Assembly: GCF_003430825.1 (NCBI RefSeq)
Contig: NZ_CP024047.1
Coordinates: 62,001 to 126,000 of the forward strand
Reading direction: 5' to 3'
Source of the DNA: Natrarchaeobaculum sulfurireducens
GTDB lineage: Archaea > Halobacteriota > Halobacteria > Halobacteriales > Natrialbaceae
Length of the DNA stretch: 64,000 nucleotides
The translations under genes and the position numbers were made by a program. Every line of letters begins with the position of its first letter. The stretch's first letter is position 1. Below the pieces are notes generated by a model. That model saw only the letters and a list, made by a program, of their open reading frames with translations. It made no database searches and was not told the origin of the DNA. Shown here one piece after another: positions 16,325 to 25,725 of the stretch.

Positions 16325-17479
16325 CTATTTCCCGGCTGGCTTATCTCCCTCGGAAACAGTTTCGTCGTCGGCTGTGGTTTCGTCGTCCGCGGCGTTTTTG
16401 CGTGCGCGATCGATCAGTTCGGCCGCGCCACGGTCTGCGAGGTCCGCGGCGAACGCTCGAGCGGCCTCGGCGTGGGTTTCGATCGGGAGGTCGCGGTTCG
16501 CGACGACGGATTCCTCGCCGTCGCGGTCGAAGACGCTCACCGTCGCGTGGACGTACTCGCCCTGGACGATGGCGTAGATGCCGACTGGCGCGATACAGCC
16601 ACCGCCGAGTTCGGCGAGGATCGTCCGTTCGACCGTCGTTTCGACGCGACTCCGCGGGTGATCGATCGCCGACTGGATCTCCCGGGCCGTCTCCCCGTCG
16701 GTCGCCGTCACCGCCAGCGCGCCCTGGCCCGGCGCCGGGACGAACGTGTTCGTCGGGAGTTGCCAGTAGTCGACGTAGTGAGCGAGCCCGCTTCGCTCGA
16801 GTCCGGCTTCGGCCAGCACGATCGCGTCGTACTCGGTGTCGACCTCGCGACCCAGTGCCTGTTTCTCGAGTTCTGAACGCTCGTCGAACCACTCGTCGAC
16901 GGTCCGGTCGTACTCCGATTCGAACTCCTCGTTTCCGGTCTGGCCTTTCCGTTCGCTGTCGGCCTCGCTCCGCTCTGCGTGTTCGGTCTGAAGCGTGGGT
17001 GCGAGCAGCTTCTCGAGACGTGTATCGACGTTCCCGCGAAGCGGTTCGACCTCGAGATCCGGTCGCTCCGACAGCAGTTGTGCGCGCCGCCGGAGACTCG
17101 AGGTGCCGACGGTCGCGCCGTCGGGCAACTCCTCGAGGCTCGAGCCGTCAGGTGTCACCAGCACGTCGCCAGGGGAGCCGCGTTCGGGGACGGCGGCCGT
17201 CACCAGCTGCTGGGGCTGTTCGGTCGGCATGTCCTTCATCGAGTGGATCGCGCCGTCGAGGTCGCCATCGAGGACCCGTTCGTCGAGTTCGCGGACGAAC
17301 GCCCCGGTTTTCCCCAGCCGGTGGATGAGTTCGTCCTGGATCTGGTCACCGGTCGTCTCTACTGTCAGGAGCTCGACCTCGTATCGGCGATCCTCCAGAG
17401 CCTCTTTCACCAGCGTCGCCTGTCGCCGGGCGAGTGTGGACCCCCGTGTCGCCAGTCGCAACGTCCCGCGTGTTCTCAT
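16325..17479 (-). CDS. hemC: Hydroxymethylbilane synthase (porphobilinogen deaminase)
   Basis: The 384-residue protein has all core signatures: LRLATRGSTLARRQA at the N-terminus, GAIHSMKDMPTEQP, VGTSSLRRRAQLL, and LGGGCIAPVG with C295 predicted to carry the dipyrromethane cofactor. It polymerises four porphobilinogens. It is longer than the usual roughly 310 residues because of an acidic insertion at about residues 163-215 between domains 1 and 2, plus an acidic tail. The start MRTRGTLRLATRG is the natural one; a far longer in-frame ORF upstream is arginine-rich and not real. It heads the hemC-cobA-hemD operon. Confidence 0.95.
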   Translation of the reverse strand: MRTRGTLRLATRGSTLARRQATLVKEALEDRRYEVELLTVETTGDQIQDELIHRLGKTGAFVRELDERVLDGDLDGAIHSMKDMPTEQPQQLVTAAVPERGSPGDVLVTPDGSSLEELPDGATVGTSSLRRRAQLLSERPDLEVEPLRGNVDTRLEKLLAPTLQTEHAERSEADSERKGQTGNEEFESEYDRTVDEWFDERSELEKQALGREVDTEYDAIVLAEAGLERSGLAHYVDYWQLPTNTFVPAPGQGALAVTATDGETAREIQSAIDHPRSRVETTVERTILAELGGGCIAPVGIYAIVQGEYVHATVSVFDRDGEESVVANRDLPIETHAEAARAFAADLADRGAAELIDRARKNAADDETTADDETVSEGDKPAGK

Positions 17480-17586
17480 GGGCGGTACTCCACGCTTGGA
17501 GTATGAAAAGCGCACGCTTATGCGGCGGACGACTCTTCGTCGTCCGGCCGTCCCGCTGGGCAGGGTCACGTACACTCGAGCGGTCG

Positions 17587-18264
17587 TCACGTCTCGACGG
17601 CCCGTCGCCGGAAGAGATAGTAGCCGGCGAGGACTGGCTGTAGCGGCGGGACGAACAGACTCACGAACGCAAGCCCGAGGTAGAGCCCGGGGTTCGGCCG
17701 CCACGAGTCGCCGTAGGTGCTCACGTAGGCGGCGTCCTGATGAATTGCGATCGGGAACGTGCCAAATGCGATCGCTCCTGCGAGTCCGACCGCTGCGGTA
17801 AACAGCGACGGAATCGCGAGGACGAGCGCGACGACGGCCGCGATGAGCCCGAAGAGTGAGGTCGAAAGCGAGAGCGCCACGACGAGCCACCAGCGCGACC
17901 AGCCCGGCGGCGTCCCGAAGCGCCGATGTCGACGAGCGAGATAGACCACGCCGGCCGCCGGCGCCCAGAGGAGCCCGAAGACGGCGTTGAGCCACGGGCT
18001 CGGTTTCCAGCTGCCGCTAGCTCGAGGCTGGCGGCGAACGCGCCGTGCGTCGAGTCCGAGTGCGACCGCCACACCCAGTGTGAGCACCGTGTAGCCAAAC
18101 GTTCCGAACAGGACGAGCCCCGACTGGAGCCCGGGGACGCCCGGCTCGGCGTCCTGGAGGATGCCGACGACCCCGACGCCGATCACCGGCGGAACGGCAT
18201 AGAGCAGGCGCTCGAGGACGCGTGCCCAGTCGACCTCGCGAGCGCCAGTCATGCGTCCCATCAT
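17587..18264 (-). CDS. Polytopic membrane protein, unknown function
   Basis: A 225-residue protein with about six predicted membrane helices, including ILQDAEPGVPGLQSGLVLFG, AVFGLLWAPAAGVVYLA and VVALSLSTSLFGLIAAVVAL. It has no recognised enzyme motif. The short loops carry Arg-rich stretches (RRVRRQPRASG, LARRHRRFG) on what would be the inner face. It lies 107 bases after hemC in the opposite reading order of the operon and may be separate from it. A second start at 18252 (MTGAREVDW) is possible. I do not recognise the family beyond being haloarchaea-like. Confidence 0.7.
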   Translation of the reverse strand: MMGRMTGAREVDWARVLERLLYAVPPVIGVGVVGILQDAEPGVPGLQSGLVLFGTFGYTVLTLGVAVALGLDARRVRRQPRASGSWKPSPWLNAVFGLLWAPAAGVVYLARRHRRFGTPPGWSRWWLVVALSLSTSLFGLIAAVVALVLAIPSLFTAAVGLAGAIAFGTFPIAIHQDAAYVSTYGDSWRPNPGLYLGLAFVSLFVPPLQPVLAGYYLFRRRAVET

Positions 18265-18375
18265 GGCGTTTGGCGCCGTCGATGAGCGCGCGTTCGTCCG
18301 TCCGGACCGTCGACGACGGACCGAACCGCGACGAATGACCGTTTCGACCTGATCACGACGAGACGGGCTTCGTGA

Positions 18376-19722
18376 TCAGAGGGCTTCTTTGTACGCCTCG
18401 AGGGTCCGTTCGACGTCCTCGTCGGTGTGGGCGTAGCTGACGAACTGACACTCGAACTGGTTTTGGCTGAGGAAGATCCCCTGCGCTTTCATCTGGCCCC
18501 AGAAGACCCGCCGCCAGCGTTCGGTCTCGGCGTTTTTGACGTCGGCGGCGTTTTTCGGACAGTGGTCGTAACGCGGACAGGTCGGGTTCTGTCGACAGCC
18601 GTCGGTGCAGGCTTCGTCCAGGCTGTTCTTCCCGGGGCCTGCTCTCGTGAAGATCACTTTGAACATGCTGTCGGTGCCGACGACGGTGTACTCGGGCGCT
18701 TGGTCGGCGACGATCTCCGAGAGGCCCGTCCGAAGCCGCTCACCCAGTCCGTTGACGTGATCGTAGACGCCGTTTTCGGCGGCGAACTGTAGCGTCTCGA
18801 GGCCGGCGGCCATCGTCACGGGATGGCCCGAGAAGGTGCCGGCCTGAAAGACCGGCCCCGAGGGGGCGAACTGCTCGATGATGTGGGCTTTGCCGCCGAT
18901 TGCGCCGACGGGGAAGCCGCCCCCGATGATCTTTCCGAAGGTGGTAATGTCGGGCGTCACGCCGAACTCACTCTGGGCACAGCCGAGGCCGCCGACGCGA
19001 AAGCCGGTGATGACCTCGTCGAGGATGAACAGCGAGCCGTGTTCGTCGGTGAGCTCCCGGAGGAACTCGAGATAGCCGTCCTCGGGGGAGACGATGCCGT
19101 AGTTGCCGAGAATCGGTTCGGTCATCACGGCCGCGATGTCCTCGCCATGTTCTTCGAAGACCGCTCGCATCGCGTCTTCGTCGTTGAACGGGACGGGAAG
19201 GGTGTGCTCGGCGAACGAGTGGGGGACGCCCGCCGAAGACGGCTGTGGATTCTCGGCGTCACCTTCGACCAGCGTCGACTCCTGGGCCCCGTGGTACCCA
19301 CCCTGCATGACGACGATCTTGTTCCGGCCGGTGTAGCCGCGGGCGAGGCGGACGGCGGAGGTCGTCGCCTCGGTGCCCGAGTTGACAAAGCGGATCTTCT
19401 CGACGCTTGGGACGTGGCGGACGACGAACTCGGCGAGGTCGACCTCGACCTCTGTCGGCGTCCCGTACATCGGCCCTTCGCTGGCGTTTTGCTGGATCGC
19501 CGCGCGTACCTGGTCGGGCAGGTCGTGGCCCAAGAGGAGCGGACCGAGCCCCATCACCCAGTCGACGAGTCGGTTGCCGTCGGCGTCGATGACGTGGCCG
19601 CCGTCGCCTTTCTGGACGAAGAATGGGTACGGTTCGATCGCCGCGCGAACCGCGGAGTTGACGCCACCGGGCATGACCGACAGTGCCCGATCGTACAGCT
19701 CGCGTGAGTTGTCGTCGTTCAT
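18376..19722 (-). CDS. hemL: Glutamate-1-semialdehyde 2,1-aminomutase
   Basis: The 448-residue PLP enzyme converts glutamate-1-semialdehyde to 5-aminolevulinate. Signatures include [43 protein letters not shown] and the PLP lysine region [16 protein letters not shown]. Start 19722 ([13 protein letters not shown]) matches the usual N-terminus; 15 upstream in-frame codons are rejected. An unusual Cys-rich insertion is present near the C-terminus: C372, C376, C382 and C388 in the order C-x3-C-x5-C-x5-C. Bacterial and plant enzymes lack this segment; it could bind zinc or Fe-S (see findings). Confidence 0.96.
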   Translation of the reverse strand: MNDDNSRELYDRALSVMPGGVNSAVRAAIEPYPFFVQKGDGGHVIDADGNRLVDWVMGLGPLLLGHDLPDQVRAAIQQNASEGPMYGTPTEVEVDLAEFVVRHVPSVEKIRFVNSGTEATTSAVRLARGYTGRNKIVVMQGGYHGAQESTLVEGDAENPQPSSAGVPHSFAEHTLPVPFNDEDAMRAVFEEHGEDIAAVMTEPILGNYGIVSPEDGYLEFLRELTDEHGSLFILDEVITGFRVGGLGCAQSEFGVTPDITTFGKIIGGGFPVGAIGGKAHIIEQFAPSGPVFQAGTFSGHPVTMAAGLETLQFAAENGVYDHVNGLGERLRTGLSEIVADQAPEYTVVGTDSMFKVIFTRAGPGKNSLDEACTDGCRQNPTCPRYDHCPKNAADVKNAETERWRRVFWGQMKAQGIFLSQNQFECQFVSYAHTDEDVERTLEAYKEAL

Positions 19723-19889
19723 AACCGGCCGTACGGAAGCCGACGGCAAAGTAGTACCGAGGTTCACTCGAGCGCTTCCGACCTTTCCTCAGACCGCAAA
19801 ACTGTGTGGCGCTCGAGTGGGTCGATCCGGCTGACCGTAGGTGGCTGCCGGGAGACGGTTCCAGTCGCCTGTCGGGAGGGTCCGTCCGG

Positions 19890-21608
19890 TTAGACCGCCT
19901 CCGTGCCAGTCTCGCCGGTGCGAACCTGACAGGCGTCGGCGACCGGGAGGACGAAGATCTTCCCGTCGCCGGGTTCGCCAGTGTTCGCGGCCTCGCGGAT
20001 GGCGTCGACGACGTCCTCGGTCGGAACGTCGGCCACGACGCACTCGATCTTGACCTTCTGGTGGAGGTCGACCGTGTACTCCTCGCCGCGCCACTGCCCT
20101 TTCTTCGCAGGCTGGGAGCCCCGGCCGGAGACGTTCGTGACGGTCAGCGACGGCGCGCCGACTTCAGCCAGCGACTGCTTGATCGCGCCCAGGCGGTCGG
20201 GGCGGACGATTGCAGTGACGAGTTCGATGCCCGACTCGGAGGTGCTCGAGCCGCCGTCGGTGCGCAGTTCGCCGCCGTCGGTGGCGATCTCAGGCTTGCC
20301 GAACTCGGGGTAGGTGTCGACGCCGTGTTCGGCGAGGTCCAGCCCGTCGCGTTCGTGTTCGGAGGTGACTCGAGCCTCGCCGACGAGTCTGAACGCGCCC
20401 CAGATGGCCGCGGTCGCGGCGACGGTCCAGATCGTGATGACGGCGACGCCGACGATCTGGGGAACGAATGCGCCCGCTTCGATCGAGAGGATGCCGCCGG
20501 CGACGAGGCCGCCGCCGACCGCGGTGCCCTCGATCGACCAGAGCGGGTAGATGATCAGCCCGAGCATGCCCGCAGAGCCGTGGACGGGGAACACCGCACA
20601 GACGTCGTCGATCTTCAGGCGCTGTTCGACGAATCGGAAGACGATCGGGAGCTGTGCGCCGGCGAGGAAGCCGATCGCGATCGCACCCATGGGGGTGATG
20701 AGGTCAGTCGGGCCAGTGACGCCGACGAGGCCTGCCAGCATCCCGTTGGCGACATACAACGTGTCGACCTTGCCGTTGATTTTGAGCGAGACGACCGAAG
20801 CGCCGATCGCGCCCAGCCCCATCCCCAGTGCCGTGACCATCGCGACGCTACCGACGTAGTCGAAGTCGGCGAGTTCGAAGGTTCCAGGGTCGATCACGGT
20901 CGCAGCCGTGCCGACGTTGAAGCCGAACCAGCCGAAACAGAGGATCAACGTTCCCAGGACGGCGAAGGTCATCGAGTGACCGGGGATGACGTTCGACGTC
21001 CCGTCGTCGTTGTACTTGTCCATCCGTGCGCCGAGGATCCAGGCCGCGGTGAGGCCAGCAACGCCGCCAACGCCGTGGACGACCATCCCGCCCGCGAAGT
21101 CCGCGAAGCCAAAGGCCGCGAGGATCGGCGTCCCGCCGGGGGCGTACCAGACCATCGCCGCGACGACCGGGTAGATGACCGCCGCGAGCAAGAACGTGTA
21201 AGCAACGTACGCACGCAGTTTCGCGCGACCAGCGACGGCCCCCGAGACGATCGTGGCGGCAGTCATCGCGAACACCGCGCTGAACAGCCACATCGCCCAG
21301 TCGAACGACCCCTCACCGAACATCGTCAATGGCGAGGACTCACCGCCGCCAAGCGCTGAACCAACGTTATTCGAGAGTCCCATCCCGATCACGAAGAAGA
21401 CGCCGATCCCGACCGCCCAGGTCAGCATGTTCTTGGTCAACTGGTTTGCGACGTTCTTCGAGCGGACCTGTCCCGCCTCGAGCATTGCGAACCCGGCGTG
21501 CATGAAAAAGATCAGGAACGTCACGGTGAGCGCCCACATCAGGTTCATCCCCGTCGCGAGCGACTCGAGATCGGAGGCACTCACCTCGAAGACTACAGGA
21601 TCGATCAT
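19890..21608 (-). CDS. amt: Ammonium transporter fused to a P-II (GlnK) domain
   Basis: One 572-residue chain holds two proteins usually encoded separately. Residues 1 to about 430 are an Amt/Mep/Rh channel ([42 protein letters not shown]). After a roughly 30-residue acidic linker, residues 461-572 are a P-II domain ([35 protein letters not shown], and the ATP-binding [14 protein letters not shown]). The T-loop has W506 where many P-II proteins carry the modified tyrosine. A strong Shine-Dalgarno, AGGAGGTG, sits 6 bases before the ATG at 21608, unusual in this leaderless-rich genome. It imports ammonium; the fused P-II would gate it directly. Confidence 0.93.
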   Translation of the reverse strand: MIDPVVFEVSASDLESLATGMNLMWALTVTFLIFFMHAGFAMLEAGQVRSKNVANQLTKNMLTWAVGIGVFFVIGMGLSNNVGSALGGGESSPLTMFGEGSFDWAMWLFSAVFAMTAATIVSGAVAGRAKLRAYVAYTFLLAAVIYPVVAAMVWYAPGGTPILAAFGFADFAGGMVVHGVGGVAGLTAAWILGARMDKYNDDGTSNVIPGHSMTFAVLGTLILCFGWFGFNVGTAATVIDPGTFELADFDYVGSVAMVTALGMGLGAIGASVVSLKINGKVDTLYVANGMLAGLVGVTGPTDLITPMGAIAIGFLAGAQLPIVFRFVEQRLKIDDVCAVFPVHGSAGMLGLIIYPLWSIEGTAVGGGLVAGGILSIEAGAFVPQIVGVAVITIWTVAATAAIWGAFRLVGEARVTSEHERDGLDLAEHGVDTYPEFGKPEIATDGGELRTDGGSSTSESGIELVTAIVRPDRLGAIKQSLAEVGAPSLTVTNVSGRGSQPAKKGQWRGEEYTVDLHQKVKIECVVADVPTEDVVDAIREAANTGEPGDGKIFVLPVADACQVRTGETGTEAV

Positions 21609-22086
21609 TGGCACACCTCCTGGCTGGTCGCTTCGTTTTGCTCTCGCAGTGACTGGTCGGCTGCGAATAAACGTTCGTCCACGGTCGATGCCCCTTCTGC
21701 TATAGTCGTATTCCGAATCACGATTGAGTGACACGAAGTAACCCAATATAATGATTAGCGTTGTGGTTTGTCTACAATTAGGGTCCTACGCTGGCGTTCC
21801 TCAAAATCTAAGTGAGGTTTAATCTATATAAGGTCGATGAACGTCGCGATCAATCTCGACGACGACTATGTTCTGGTCGTTCGTCCACCCAGAATCGCTC
21901 TCACAATCCGGACGTTCGGCATCGACGAACGCTATCTGGCGGCTCGAGCCCGTGGCTCCGACCAGCGGACCTCGGGCGCGGCAGATGTTGCCACGCGACA
22001 TTCAGCGAACTGCCCAACTGGACGTTCGTCAGAATCGGGGCCACAACTGTACTCGTCGACGACCGCCGACGGTCGTCGTGGGTCGC
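21609..22086. other. Regulatory region upstream of the ammonium transporter
   Basis: These 478 bases hold no convincing gene. On the minus strand a TATA-like GTTTATTC lies at about 21664-21671, predicting a leader of about 30 bases that contains the AGGAGG ribosome-binding site. Further A/T-rich TATA-like runs (CATTATATTGGG, about 21750; CTATATAAGG on the plus strand at 21824-21833) suggest additional promoter or regulator sites. An 85-codon plus-strand frame at 21837 starts acidic but then turns basic and lacks a promoter at the right distance, so it is not called. Confidence 0.4.
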
Positions 22087-23106
22087 CTACGTGAGTTCTT
22101 CGGCGACGTCCTCGGCGAAGTACGTCAGGATCAGATCTGCACCCGCCCGCTTGATCGACAGCAGCGACTCGAGCGCGACGGCCTCGATGTCGAGCCACCC
22201 CTTCTCGGCGGCGGCGTGAAGCATGGCGTACTCGCCGGAGACGTTGTAGGCGGCGACGGGGTGGTCGAACTCTCTACGCAGGGCAGAGACGATGTCGAGG
22301 TAGGGCAGCGCGGGTTTGACCATCAGCACGTCCGCACCCTCTTCGACGTCGAGGCGGACCTCGCGTAGCGCCTCGCGGGCGTTCGCCGGGTCCATCTGGT
22401 AGTGACGTCGGTTCCCGAAGCTCGGCGCGCCGTCGGCGGCGTCGCGAAACGGCCCGTAGAAAGCACTCTCGTACTTGGCGGCGTAGCTCATGATCGGGAC
22501 GTGGTCGTAGCCCTCGTCGTCCAGTGCCCCGCGAATCGCGGCGACCATCCCGTCCATCATCCCGCTGGGAGCGACCATGTCCGCGCCGGCGTCGGCATGG
22601 GAGACGGCGATGCGCTCGAGTGCCTCGAGCGTCGCGTCGTTGTCGACGGTCAGCGTCGGATCGTGGTCACAGCCGGGGCCGTGTTCGTGGTCGACCTCAC
22701 CACGAAGTTCCTTCTCGAGCGGGCCGCAATGGCCGTGGTCGGTGTACTCACAGAGACAGACGTCGGTGACGACGTAGGCGTCCGTTTCAGCGGTGATCCG
22801 ACGGGTCGCCTCCTGGACGACGCCGTCGTCGACCCACGCACGGGTACCTTCGGGGTCTTTCGATTCGGGGATTCCGAAGAGCATGACGGCCTCGACGCCG
22901 GTCTCGAGCACCTCCTCGACGCGGGCAACGCTCTCGTCGATCGGCACCCGCTCGTGGCCGGGCATCGACTCGATCGGCACTCGCTCGTCCGTCGTCGCGT
23001 CGACGAACACCGGGGCGATGAAATCGGTGGGCTCGAGACTCGTCTCGCTGACGAGGTCGCGAACCCGATCCTGTCGGAGTCGACGGGGTCGGTGGGTGAG
23101 GTCCAT
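22087..23106 (-). CDS. hemB: Porphobilinogen synthase (5-aminolevulinate dehydratase)
   Basis: The 339-residue enzyme condenses two 5-aminolevulinates. The zinc-site cysteines are present ([14 protein letters not shown]), as are both active-site lysines: [17 protein letters not shown] and the Schiff-base [11 protein letters not shown]. The start [19 protein letters not shown] is typical; a much longer open frame upstream is arginine/serine-rich and not coding. It stands apart from the hemC-cobA-hemD group but supplies its substrate. On the same strand the next gene upstream is a DCC-type protein 140 bases away. Confidence 0.96.
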   Translation of the reverse strand: MDLTHRPRRLRQDRVRDLVSETSLEPTDFIAPVFVDATTDERVPIESMPGHERVPIDESVARVEEVLETGVEAVMLFGIPESKDPEGTRAWVDDGVVQEATRRITAETDAYVVTDVCLCEYTDHGHCGPLEKELRGEVDHEHGPGCDHDPTLTVDNDATLEALERIAVSHADAGADMVAPSGMMDGMVAAIRGALDDEGYDHVPIMSYAAKYESAFYGPFRDAADGAPSFGNRRHYQMDPANAREALREVRLDVEEGADVLMVKPALPYLDIVSALRREFDHPVAAYNVSGEYAMLHAAAEKGWLDIEAVALESLLSIKRAGADLILTYFAEDVAEELT

Positions 23107-23246
23107 ACTCGCCCTACCGAGGGGACGGCCAAAAGCGGTGCGCTCGAGGGCTGCGTCTGTCGTGTCCGTTCGCCGGGACTGCTGTAGTCCTTGGAGCCTC
23201 TTCAACCGCTCTTGATTGTGTCGTGTCCGTGCGAGCGGGAGGCCGG

Positions 23247-23669
23247 TCAGGAGTCCCGTCGCGCCGGCGGCTCGCGGCTGGCGAGTTTGCCGAACAGGGC
23301 TCGCCGGTCGGCGACCTCCCGGTACAGCGACTCCCGAACCGTCTCGTTTCCGGGCACCTGCTGGAAGACCGCTGCAAGGTAGCGAGACGGCGTTTCGACT
23401 CGGCTCATTGCCTCTTCGATCGCCGCACCGCAGGAGTAGACTCGGTCGTCCGTCAGCAGGTGTGCACACTCCTCGTAGTCGTCGGGGAGACGCGCTAGCT
23501 GATCCGGCGTGAGTTCCTCGAAGCCGACGAGTTCGAACTCGCCGCGCTCGGCGGCGAACGCTGCACACCAGGTACAGAAGCCACAGTCGTCGTCGTAGAC
23601 CAGCCGCGGCGCTGGCCGCTGGCTCGAGCCCGATTCGATACCGGCCGCGTCCGCACCTGAAGGGGTCAT
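23247..23669 (-). CDS. DCC-family (DUF393) thiol-disulfide oxidoreductase-like protein
   Basis: The 140-residue thioredoxin-like protein has the family-defining [20 protein letters not shown]. The Cys pair C-x2-C within DDCGFCTWC is expected at the redox-active site. The rest ([34 protein letters not shown]) matches DUF393 proteins, which are presumed oxidoreductases without an established substrate. The start at 23669 ([10 protein letters not shown]) is chosen over one 20 codons upstream. It lies upstream of hemB on the same strand, which may be chance. Confidence 0.85.
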   Translation of the reverse strand: MTPSGADAAGIESGSSQRPAPRLVYDDDCGFCTWCAAFAAERGEFELVGFEELTPDQLARLPDDYEECAHLLTDDRVYSCGAAIEEAMSRVETPSRYLAAVFQQVPGNETVRESLYREVADRRALFGKLASREPPARRDS

Positions 23670-23773
23670 GGGAATGCTACGGGCTCGGCACCCAAAAGCC
23701 CGACTCCCGTTCACCGCGGTAGGGGCCAATTAGCCACTGCCGTTCGAGCCCGGAGACGAGTCCGTACTTTTAA

Positions 23774-24127
<354 letters not shown>

Positions 24128-24154
24128 CCTCTCGAGTCCTCGAGAATAGAACCG

Positions 24155-24319
24155 TTATTCGGCGCGGTCGACGTCGACTTTCTCCTTCAACGTCTCCAGC
24201 CCGTCGGCTTCGGCGAGTTCCTGGAGCCGTTCCCGGAAGTGCTCCTCGCAAAGCCCGACTTTGAGGCCTTCAGATTCGGCGGCAAAGGCGGCCTCGCTGT
24301 CGCAGTAGTGGCAGTTCAT
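24155..24319 (-). CDS. Small zinc-ribbon-like haloarchaeal protein (DUF6757-type)
   Basis: A 54-codon gene starting MNCHYCDSEAAFAAES and containing GLCEEHFRERLQEL. The two CxxC/CxxxH-like halves (C3 with C6, then C24 with H28) can form a single zinc site. From memory this is a widespread haloarchaeal small family (DUF6757). It ends VDVDRAE. The short length hides it from length-based gene finding, but codon use and family resemblance are good. It lies 54 bases after the PHP gene on the same strand. Function unknown; such mini-zinc-fingers are often regulators or binding adaptors. Confidence 0.82.
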   Translation of the reverse strand: MNCHYCDSEAAFAAESEGLKVGLCEEHFRERLQELAEADGLETLKEKVDVDRAE

Positions 24320-24373
24320 GTGCGGGCGTAGGGGCCACGTCGCATTGAACCCTCCGCTCCCGGCGATGTTCCG

Positions 24374-25153
24374 TCAGTCGAGACCGAGCTCGAGTCGGTC
24401 GAACGCCGCCCGTGAGAGCCCGGCACGTCCGAGTACGTCGTCGTGGGCATCGCTCCCACCGGTGGCGACCAGTTCGTATCGTTCGATCGCCCGCTCGACG
24501 GGCGTCACGTCGACGTCCCGTGCGTAGGGGTACCATCGCTCGATAGCGTCGAGGTGGGCTCCCAGCCCGAGTGCCTGTTCGGGATCGCGGTACCGTAGCG
24601 GGTGTGCGAGCGAGACGAGTCGACCGGCGTCGGCGAGGACTCGCCGTCCGTGGTCGAACGACGGCACGTCTCGCGGGACGAAACACGGACCGTCGTTACC
24701 GATCAGTCGATCGAACGCCTCCCCGTACCCGTAGTCGGTGTCGGGATGGGCCTCGATGGCTCGGGCAACGTGTGGTCGACCAAAGCCGTCGGTAACGGTA
24801 ACTCGGAGGTCGACGCCCAGTTCGTCTTCGACCTTCTCGACGATCGCTCGGCCGCGTTCGATTCTATTCGTCTGGATTCCCTCGACCAGCGCCTCGAGAT
24901 CGGATGTTGGCTCGATTCCGTACCCGAGTAGATCGACGCGTTGGCCAGCGTCGGTCTCGACGCGCAGTTCGATCCCGTGGACGACCGTCACGCCGTCTCG
25001 CTCGATGGCAGGCTCGTCGAACGGTTGCAGTCGGTCGTGGTCCGTCACGGCGACGACGTTCACGTTGGCGCGCCGAGCGGCGGCGGGGATCGCCTCGAGT
25101 TCGAGGCTTCCGTCCGAGCGCGTCGTGTGAACGTGCAGATCGGCGTAGGGCAT
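24374..25153 (-). CDS. PHP-domain phosphoesterase, TrpH/RNase AM-like
   Basis: The 259-residue protein starts directly with the PHP motif DLHVHTTRSDGSL, followed by AVTDHDRLQPFDEP, GIELRVET, a central SLAHPLRYRD and the C-terminal GGSDAHDDVLGRAG. This layout with a lid segment inserted between motifs II and III is that of the YciV/TrpH group, whose members hydrolyse 3-prime,5-prime-bisphosphate nucleotides or act as 5-prime exoribonucleases. The substrate here is inferred. It is upstream of the small zinc-ribbon gene on the same strand. A second, differently arranged PHP protein is at 12.1 kb. Confidence 0.88.
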   Translation of the reverse strand: MPYADLHVHTTRSDGSLELEAIPAAARRANVNVVAVTDHDRLQPFDEPAIERDGVTVVHGIELRVETDAGQRVDLLGYGIEPTSDLEALVEGIQTNRIERGRAIVEKVEDELGVDLRVTVTDGFGRPHVARAIEAHPDTDYGYGEAFDRLIGNDGPCFVPRDVPSFDHGRRVLADAGRLVSLAHPLRYRDPEQALGLGAHLDAIERWYPYARDVDVTPVERAIERYELVATGGSDAHDDVLGRAGLSRAAFDRLELGLD

Positions 25154-25298
25154 AGCTCACTCGAGCGGTCGGCGGCCTATAGGCGTTTCTCAGTGTCCGT
25201 GCCCCGTTTGCGGGCCGTCACTGAGTTTGCAGCAACTCTTCGTTGCGTGTCAACGAGCGACATATAAGGTATGGGGTTGTCCTAGAGATCGTTTATGG

Positions 25299-25318
25299 AC
25301 AATGTTTATAATCATTGT
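25299..25318. promoter_or_regulatory. Near-perfect 20-bp palindrome spanning the TATA box
   Basis: The sequence ACAATGTTTATAATCATTGT has perfect 6-base arms (ACAATG and CATTGT) around TTTATAAT. The central box lies about 27-34 bases before the ATG at 25339, the correct position for a leaderless TATA box. An operator overlapping the TATA box would let a dimeric repressor block TBP binding. No regulator gene is adjacent. Confidence 0.6.
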
Positions 25319-25338
25319 TCACCCAGAAACGTATTGTA

Positions 25339-25626
25339 ATGCTGCTCAATGGCACCGGCGAGGTCATCGACGACCACGAGTACCCCGCAACCACCGAGGA
25401 AATGATCGAGGCACACGGCGACCGCACCCTCGAACTCCCAAACGGCTCCGAGACGGTCGGTGATGTACTCGCCCGCCTCGAGACGGAAACCTTCGAAAAC
25501 CCTGAAGACGCGCGCTTTGCCGTCTACTCCGCAGTGAGCGACAAAGCCGTCGGTCGCGTCGGCTACAGCGACCGCGACCCGACTCCCGTCGGAAGCCCGT
25601 ACGCTCCCGACGCTGTGTCGTTTTAA
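25339..25626 (+). CDS. DUF5789-type haloarchaeal protein
   Basis: The 95-residue acidic protein begins MLLNGTGEVIDDHEYPATTE and contains a central GDVLARLETETFENPEDARF, features I recall for the haloarchaeal DUF5789 family (related to DUF2795). It has no cysteines and no membrane segment. It is monocistronic, with its own TATA box overlapped by a palindrome, so regulated expression is likely. DUF2795-like proteins are small, helical and of unknown function, sometimes linked to stress. Confidence 0.75.
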   Translation: MLLNGTGEVIDDHEYPATTEEMIEAHGDRTLELPNGSETVGDVLARLETETFENPEDARFAVYSAVSDKAVGRVGYSDRDPTPVGSPYAPDAVSF

Positions 25627-25725
25627 CCCTTAGTAGGGCGTTTTCGACGGCCGAGTTCGTCTGCGAGCCTGCCGTTCGTTCAGGCGTGGTCGACTCGCTG
25701 TCAGTAGCTGGCCCGTCCCATCCTC

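Noticed and set aside
19806-21359. 517-codon plus-strand ORF opposite the ammonium transporter
   Set aside because: Antisense shadow of Amt-P-II; its Asp/Arg-rich composition reflects the complementary codons.
21837-22094. 85-codon ORF starting MNVAINLDDDYVLVVRPP
   Set aside because: Acidic at first but then Arg/Ser-rich; the nearby TATA-like sequence is too close to the ATG for a leaderless start and the end overlaps hemB.
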